Below are positions 6,744 through 10,861 of a stretch of DNA of 10,861 nucleotides, piece by piece (position 1 is the stretch's first letter; the number at the start of each line of letters is the position of its first letter). The notes under the pieces are model-generated. The model was not told where the DNA came from. It saw only the letters and a program-made list of their open reading frames with translations, and did not search any database. Source of the stretch: Tatlockia sp. (GTDB lineage: Bacteria > Cyanobacteriota > Cyanobacteriia > Cyanobacteriales > Chroococcidiopsidaceae); contig JACCVJ010000126.1 in assembly GCA_013698215.1 (NCBI GenBank), positions 1 through 10,861 of the forward strand, given 5' to 3'. The translations under genes were made by a program, and so were the position numbers.

Positions 6744-6814
6744 AAATTACCACCAGAAATACTAAAACTAGCTTTTGGTATCATTCATAAATTTTCACAA
6801 TTGCAGCAAAGCGC

Positions 6815-8131
6815 ATGGGTTCGGAAATACCACAATCTACACTTCTAGCAGAACAATTGCTAGAAATAGCAATCAAGTCTGGAGCAGAGGCGGCAGAAGT
6901 TTATCAATCAAAATCCCTTTCTCGTCCCGTATTTTTCGAGGCAAACCGCCTTAAGCAGCTAGAGAGCGCTCAATCTGAGGGTACGGCTTTGCGATTGTGG
7001 CGAAATGGTTGTCCAGGTCTTGCGGTTGCTTACGGCCCCGTAGCGCCGCAAATTTTAGTAGAACGAGCTTTAGCTCTTAGTCAACTTAACGAACCAGAAG
7101 CAATTGAACTTGCTAGTAATTCTCAGCCAGATTATCCAAATTTAGGGCAGGAAGTCCCTGTAAATCAGTTAATAGAGTGGGGTACTCAAGCGATCGCTCT
7201 GATTCATGATGCTTATCCCGAAGTGTTAATTAGCGCCGAATGGGATAGCGATGTAGAAACTACCCGTTTAGTTAATTCCGTAGGCTTAGACTGTCACTAC
7301 ACCGATACAACTCTCAGCGCTGACTTAGCGGTGGAATGGATCAGAGGGGATGATTTTTTAAGCGTATTTGACGGACAAACTCAGCGCGATTTTCTTTACC
7401 CAGAAAAGATCGTTGAGCAAATTTTACAACGTTTAGCTTGGGCTAAAAAAAATACTGCTCCACCCACCGGACACGTACCAGTTTTATTTACATCCAAAGC
7501 CGCAGATATGTTGTGGAGTACGTTGCAAGCGGCAATTAATGGCAAAAGAGTTTTAGAAAAAGCTTCCCCTTGGGCAGATAAATTACAGCAACTGGTAACT
7601 TCTAACGCTTTGACTATCTTTCAACAACCCGATAACGGCCCTTTTAGTTGCCCCTTTGATGATGAAGGTACGCCAACAAAGCCGCTAGTATTTATTCAAA
7701 ACGGCGTATTACAGAATTTTGCTTGCGATCGCACCTGTGGCAAATTATTAGGTACAGGTTCGACAGGTAACGGTTTTCGTCCGGGTTTGGGGAGCTATCC
7801 TACTCCCGGCTTATATAATTTGCTAATTCAACCGGGAAATGAATCTTTAGCACAATTGATTGCTCGACTTGATGACGGGATTATTATCGATCAAATGCTG
7901 GGGGATAGTGGCAGTATTTCGGGTGATTTTTCGATTAATGTTGATTTGGGCTACCGTGTCAAAAACGGTCAGGCGATCGGGCGGGTAAAAGATACAATGG
8001 TTGCGGGTAATGCCTATACTGCTTTAAGACAATTAGTGGCGCTGGGTAATGATGCGGAGTGGAATGGCTCTTGTTATACTTCGTCATTGATTGTGGAAGG
8101 ATTATCGGCGATCGGGCGATCGGAAAGTTAA
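6815..8131 (+). CDS. tldE: TldE/PmbA family protein (metallopeptidase-related, non-metal-binding subunit type)
   Basis: This 438-residue protein has the TldD/PmbA architecture and family-typical length. Recognisable blocks are FDDEGTPTKP (281-290), GNGFRPG (318-324), SGSISGDFS (365-373) and GRVKDTMVAGN (389-399). The HExxxH zinc motif that marks TldD is absent, which points to the TldE (PmbA) partner. In Escherichia coli, TldD and TldE form a heteromeric protease that processes unfolded peptides such as microcin B17 precursor and the CcdA antitoxin; the cyanobacterial substrate is unknown. No tldD lies in this window, so the partner must be elsewhere. The SGNH hydrolase gene begins 12 bp after this stop, suggesting a shared transcript. 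The protein is soluble with no signal peptide. Confidence 0.92.
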   Translation: MGSEIPQSTLLAEQLLEIAIKSGAEAAEVYQSKSLSRPVFFEANRLKQLESAQSEGTALRLWRNGCPGLAVAYGPVAPQILVERALALSQLNEPEAIELASNSQPDYPNLGQEVPVNQLIEWGTQAIALIHDAYPEVLISAEWDSDVETTRLVNSVGLDCHYTDTTLSADLAVEWIRGDDFLSVFDGQTQRDFLYPEKIVEQILQRLAWAKKNTAPPTGHVPVLFTSKAADMLWSTLQAAINGKRVLEKASPWADKLQQLVTSNALTIFQQPDNGPFSCPFDDEGTPTKPLVFIQNGVLQNFACDRTCGKLLGTGSTGNGFRPGLGSYPTPGLYNLLIQPGNESLAQLIARLDDGIIIDQMLGDSGSISGDFSINVDLGYRVKNGQAIGRVKDTMVAGNAYTALRQLVALGNDAEWNGSCYTSSLIVEGLSAIGRSES

Positions 8132-8143
8132 AGCAATATAGTT

Positions 8144-8731
8144 ATGCGTATTTGCTTTGTGGGTGAATCTTTTGTTAACGGTGCGGGCGATCCTGATTGT
8201 CTAGGCTGGGCGGGGAGAATCTGCGCCAATGCTTGCCATCTTGGTCATGATATTACTTATTACAACTTAGGTGTAAGGGGAGAAACTAGCACCCAACTTA
8301 AGCAGCGTTGGCAAAGAGAAGTTTCCTATCGTTTACCTTTAGAACAGAAAGGGAGAATTGTATTTTGCTTTGGTGCAAATGACACGACTATAGAAAATGG
8401 TAAAACTCGCGTTGCTTTTGAGACTTCTTTAGAAAACACGCGCAACATACTTACGGTAGCTAAACAGATGTTTCCGGTGTTAATGGTGGGAACTGCACCC
8501 GTAGTAGACTTAGAACAAAATCAAAGAATTGCTTATCTATCTGGGGCTTTTGCTTCAGTTTGCGATGAGATGAATGTACCTTACTTAGATATTTTTACTT
8601 CTTTGCAAGCTTCTGATGTGTGGATAAGCGAAGCGATCTCCAATGATGGCGCTCATCCTCGTGCTGCTGGCTACGCACAGTTAGCTCAATTAGTGCAAAA
8701 TTGGCAACCTTGGTTATCTTGGTTCACATAA
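8144..8731 (+). CDS. SGNH/GDSL-type hydrolase
   Basis: This 195-residue protein shows the four SGNH blocks. The nucleophile Ser9 is in FVGESFVNG (5-13), Gly46 in NLGVRGETS (41-49), Asn79 in FGANDT (76-81), and the Asp168-x-x-His171 dyad in NDGAHPRAAGY (167-177). It is therefore probably a catalytically competent esterase, lipase or thioesterase. The usual GDSL sequence is GES here, a common variant. No signal peptide is seen; the short first strand leads directly into the Ser block, so it should act in the cytoplasm. It starts 12 bp after the TldE stop with no clear ribosome binding site, consistent with co-transcription. Substrate cannot be inferred. Confidence 0.92.
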   Translation: MRICFVGESFVNGAGDPDCLGWAGRICANACHLGHDITYYNLGVRGETSTQLKQRWQREVSYRLPLEQKGRIVFCFGANDTTIENGKTRVAFETSLENTRNILTVAKQMFPVLMVGTAPVVDLEQNQRIAYLSGAFASVCDEMNVPYLDIFTSLQASDVWISEAISNDGAHPRAAGYAQLAQLVQNWQPWLSWFT

Positions 8732-8853
8732 GGACATAACTATGTAAACTAGGCAAAATATCAGTGCGGCAACAAATTAAGCCTTATTTGAGTCAAAAAT
8801 AATCATTAAAAGCATTAAAATAGCAGTTTCTCTTTTCTATCTCGTTTAAAAAA
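8732..8853. promoter_or_regulatory. AT-rich spacer upstream of clc gene, possible promoter
   Basis: This 122-bp stretch has no coding frame. A 9-bp unit is repeated head-to-tail, CATTAAAAG (8804-8812) and CATTAAAAT (8813-8821), and its second copy contains the -10-like box TAAAAT (8816-8821), 32 bp before the ATG. TTGAGT (8788-8793) could be a -35 box but the 22-bp spacing is too long. No terminator hairpin for the SGNH gene was recognised. Confidence 0.3.
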
Positions 8854-10861
8854 ATGCTACTTCCTGCTATACAACAGCGTTTGCGCCAATGGCTGCAACC
8901 AAGCCGAACAAGTGTGATCGCCTATGCGGTAATTATTGGTTTAGTAGCAGCACTAGCGGGAGTTTTTCTCAAATTTAGCTCTGGATGGCTCGGCGCTTGG
9001 CGCGTTCAATCTTTGGCTTTACAACCAGCTTGGCTAGTTTTACCTCTAATTGGCGGCTCTTTTGGGTTTCTTTCTGGTTGGCTAGTTCAAAGATTAGCCC
9101 CAGAAGCTGGTGGGAGCGGGATTCCCGATGTTAAAGCAAGTCTTGCTAACTTTCCGATTAAACTGTCTTGGCGAATTGCCTTAGTAAAGTTGGCTAGTGC
9201 AACTTTGGCATTAGGTTCGGGTTTAACTTTGGGGCGACAAGGGCCAACAGTGCATATTGGGGCGGCTTTGGCGGGGGGATTGAGTCGTTATTTGCCCATG
9301 TCTCCCGATCATCGTCGCCAGCTAATTGCTGCGGGTGCGGGGGCGGGTTTAGCAGCAGCGTTCAATGCTCCAATTACGGGAGTTCTATTTGTAGTTGAGC
9401 AGTTACTTCAGGATTTATCGGGGATAACTCTAGGTACAGCGATAATTGCTTCGTTTGTGGGGGCGGTAGTTTCCCGGCTTTTGGGTGGTAGAAGCTTGCA
9501 ACTAAATTTAGAACTAACGGCAAACGTCACTAGCTTTTCGTTGGGGGAAATTCCTTTTTATATCATTTTGGGAATTTTGGCGGGTTTACTAGGCTCGTTA
9601 TTTAATCAAGGAATTATTACAAGTTTAAAGCTCTATCAAAGATTGCACATTAATTTACCATTAAGAGTTGCCATAGCTGGCTCTATTTCGGGGATCGCTG
9701 TTTCTTTACTACCGCTTGAGTTTCACGATAATACTGGCTTGCGAGAATTTATGCTCACGGGGGAAGCTCGCCCGTATGTAGCGGCGATCGCATTTGTGGC
9801 TCAATTTCTGCTTACATTAGTGGCGGCGGGTTCCGGTGCGCCGGGAGGGGTGTTTGCTCCTAGCCTGATTATGGGTTCGGCGCTTGGTTATTTGGTCGGA
9901 ATAATAGAATATAACCTAACGGGTCTGAGTTCGCCAATTACCTATGCTTTGGTGGGGATGGGAGCCTTTTTTAGCGTTGTTTCCAAAGTTCCTTTAACGG
10001 CGATCGCTATTGTCTTTGAAATGACTACCGACTTTAACCTAGTTTTACCCTTAATGATTGGCTCGGTTACTTCCTATTTAATTGCCGAAAAAATCGCCCC
10101 CGGCTCACTCTACGACAAGCTTTTAGCGATAAACGGCATTAACTTAGATTCAGCGCCGAATCAGGGCTTGTTAACGACATTAACGGCGGAAAATGTCATG
10201 CAACCGCGCGTAGAAACTTTAGGGGTGCAGATGACTCTAGATGAGGCGGTACAGGCGTTTTCTCGCTCTCACCATCGCGGCTTTCCGGTAGTAGATGAGG
10301 GGAAGTTAGTGGGGATTGTGACGCAAACAGATTTAACCAAAATGCGCGAATTCTCTTTACCGGGAGATACTCATTTAAGCGAGATTATGACTCCAAGTCC
10401 GATAACAGTGAGTCCTAGTGCAAGTTTAAGCGATGTTTTATACTTCCTTGATCGCTACAAACTTAGTAGATTGCCTGTAATCGAGCAACGAAAGCTAATT
10501 GGCATTATTACCCGCGCTGATATTATTCGCGCTGAAGCCGATAAGCTGAATGGCGAACATGGACAAGTAGGGCCGCAACCAGAGCCTTCTTACACCGTTT
10601 ATCAAACGCGATCGCCTGCTATCGGACAAGGACGAATGCTCGTACCTTTAGCTAATCCCCATACCGCTAATGCTTTATTACAGTTTGCTTTAGCTATTGC
10701 GCGCGATCGCCATTACGAATTAGAGTGCGTTCACATAATTTTAGTTTCCCGTAATAGTTCTCCGGCGGAAACGCCCGTAAATATCGCCAAAAGTCGGCGT
10801 TTATTGCGTCATGCTGTTGCCGAGGCGCGTAAATTTAATGTTCCTTTGCATACTCAAATTC
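8854..10861 (+). CDS. CLC-type chloride channel/transporter with two CBS domains and a Usp domain (3' end outside window)
   Basis: About 669 codons are visible and the frame is open at the window edge. The ATG follows an in-frame stop at 8821-8823, so no earlier ATG is possible. Residues about 20-425 form a multi-helix CLC membrane domain with the ion-pathway motifs GSGIP (87-91), GRQGP (127-131), GSGAPGGVFAP (326-336) and Tyr420 near the end. Two CBS domains follow (about 446-500 and 507-563), then the start of a universal-stress-protein fold from about 594 (GRMLVPLANPHTANALLQFA). CBS domains usually bind adenine nucleotides and gate the membrane part. Gln129 replaces the gating glutamate (Glu148 of E. 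coli ClcA) and Gln183 aligns with the internal proton glutamate (Glu203), suggesting passive anion flow rather than chloride/proton exchange; this is inference from the alignment of short motifs. Confidence 0.95.
   Translation, partial: MLLPAIQQRLRQWLQPSRTSVIAYAVIIGLVAALAGVFLKFSSGWLGAWRVQSLALQPAWLVLPLIGGSFGFLSGWLVQRLAPEAGGSGIPDVKASLANFPIKLSWRIALVKLASATLALGSGLTLGRQGPTVHIGAALAGGLSRYLPMSPDHRRQLIAAGAGAGLAAAFNAPITGVLFVVEQLLQDLSGITLGTAIIASFVGAVVSRLLGGRSLQLNLELTANVTSFSLGEIPFYIILGILAGLLGSLFNQGIITSLKLYQRLHINLPLRVAIAGSISGIAVSLLPLEFHDNTGLREFMLTGEARPYVAAIAFVAQFLLTLVAAGSGAPGGVFAPSLIMGSALGYLVGIIEYNLTGLSSPITYALVGMGAFFSVVSKVPLTAIAIVFEMTTDFNLVLPLMIGSVTSYLIAEKIAPGSLYDKLLAINGINLDSAPNQGLLTTLTAENVMQPRVETLGVQMTLDEAVQAFSRSHHRGFPVVDEGKLVGIVTQTDLTKMREFSLPGDTHLSEIMTPSPITVSPSASLSDVLYFLDRYKLSRLPVIEQRKLIGIITRADIIRAEADKLNGEHGQVGPQPEPSYTVYQTRSPAIGQGRMLVPLANPHTANALLQFALAIARDRHYELECVHIILVSRNSSPAETPVNIAKSRRLLRHAVAEARKFNVPLHTQI

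Overview
The window is chromosomal DNA from a cyanobacterium. The octamer GCGATCGC (HIP1), hugely over-represented in many cyanobacterial genomes, occurs about 17 times in 10.9 kb. Several genes belong to families typical of oxygenic phototrophs: a Tab2/Atab2-type protein, a very short Nfu protein, a probable DUF3386 protein and a 4-Cys-prefix Ser/Thr kinase with WD40 repeats. The genus cannot be named from the sequence alone.

Layout, left to right. (1) A plant-type [2Fe-2S] ferredoxin on the minus strand runs off the left edge (1-201). A 115-bp divergent spacer separates it from a probable DUF3386 gene (317-964), which is followed on the same strand by the 76-residue Fe-S scaffold gene nfu (1019-1249) and a good intrinsic terminator (1272-1309). 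(2) A 748-residue GH57 alpha-glucan-acting enzyme (1352-3598) ends in a hairpin (3612-3638). It faces a convergent receptor-like Ser/Thr kinase with a seven-repeat WD40 propeller (5738-3762, minus). Between them lies a 113-bp MITE-like element (3649-3761) with terminal inverted repeats, a central palindrome and an apparent 8-9-bp target duplication that includes the kinase stop codon. (3) Divergent from the kinase is a Tab2 gene (5877-6743), followed by a TldE/PmbA-family gene (6815-8131) and a closely spaced SGNH hydrolase (8144-8731). (4) After a 122-bp spacer, a CLC-type chloride protein with two CBS domains and a universal-stress-protein domain (8854 onward) runs off the right edge.

Most of the window is ordinary cyanobacterial housekeeping and signalling content, and I see no defence island, CRISPR array, integrase, tRNA or rRNA. 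Ferredoxin, Nfu and Tab2 can loosely be connected to Fe-S cluster supply and photosystem I biogenesis, but they are not one operon. The points most worth a second look are: the CLC protein has Gln where both the gating and the internal proton glutamate are expected; the MITE-like insertion fell on the kinase stop codon without altering the protein; and the kinase topology predicts an extracytoplasmic, cysteine-free propeller. I found no convincing evidence for a wholly new multi-gene system.
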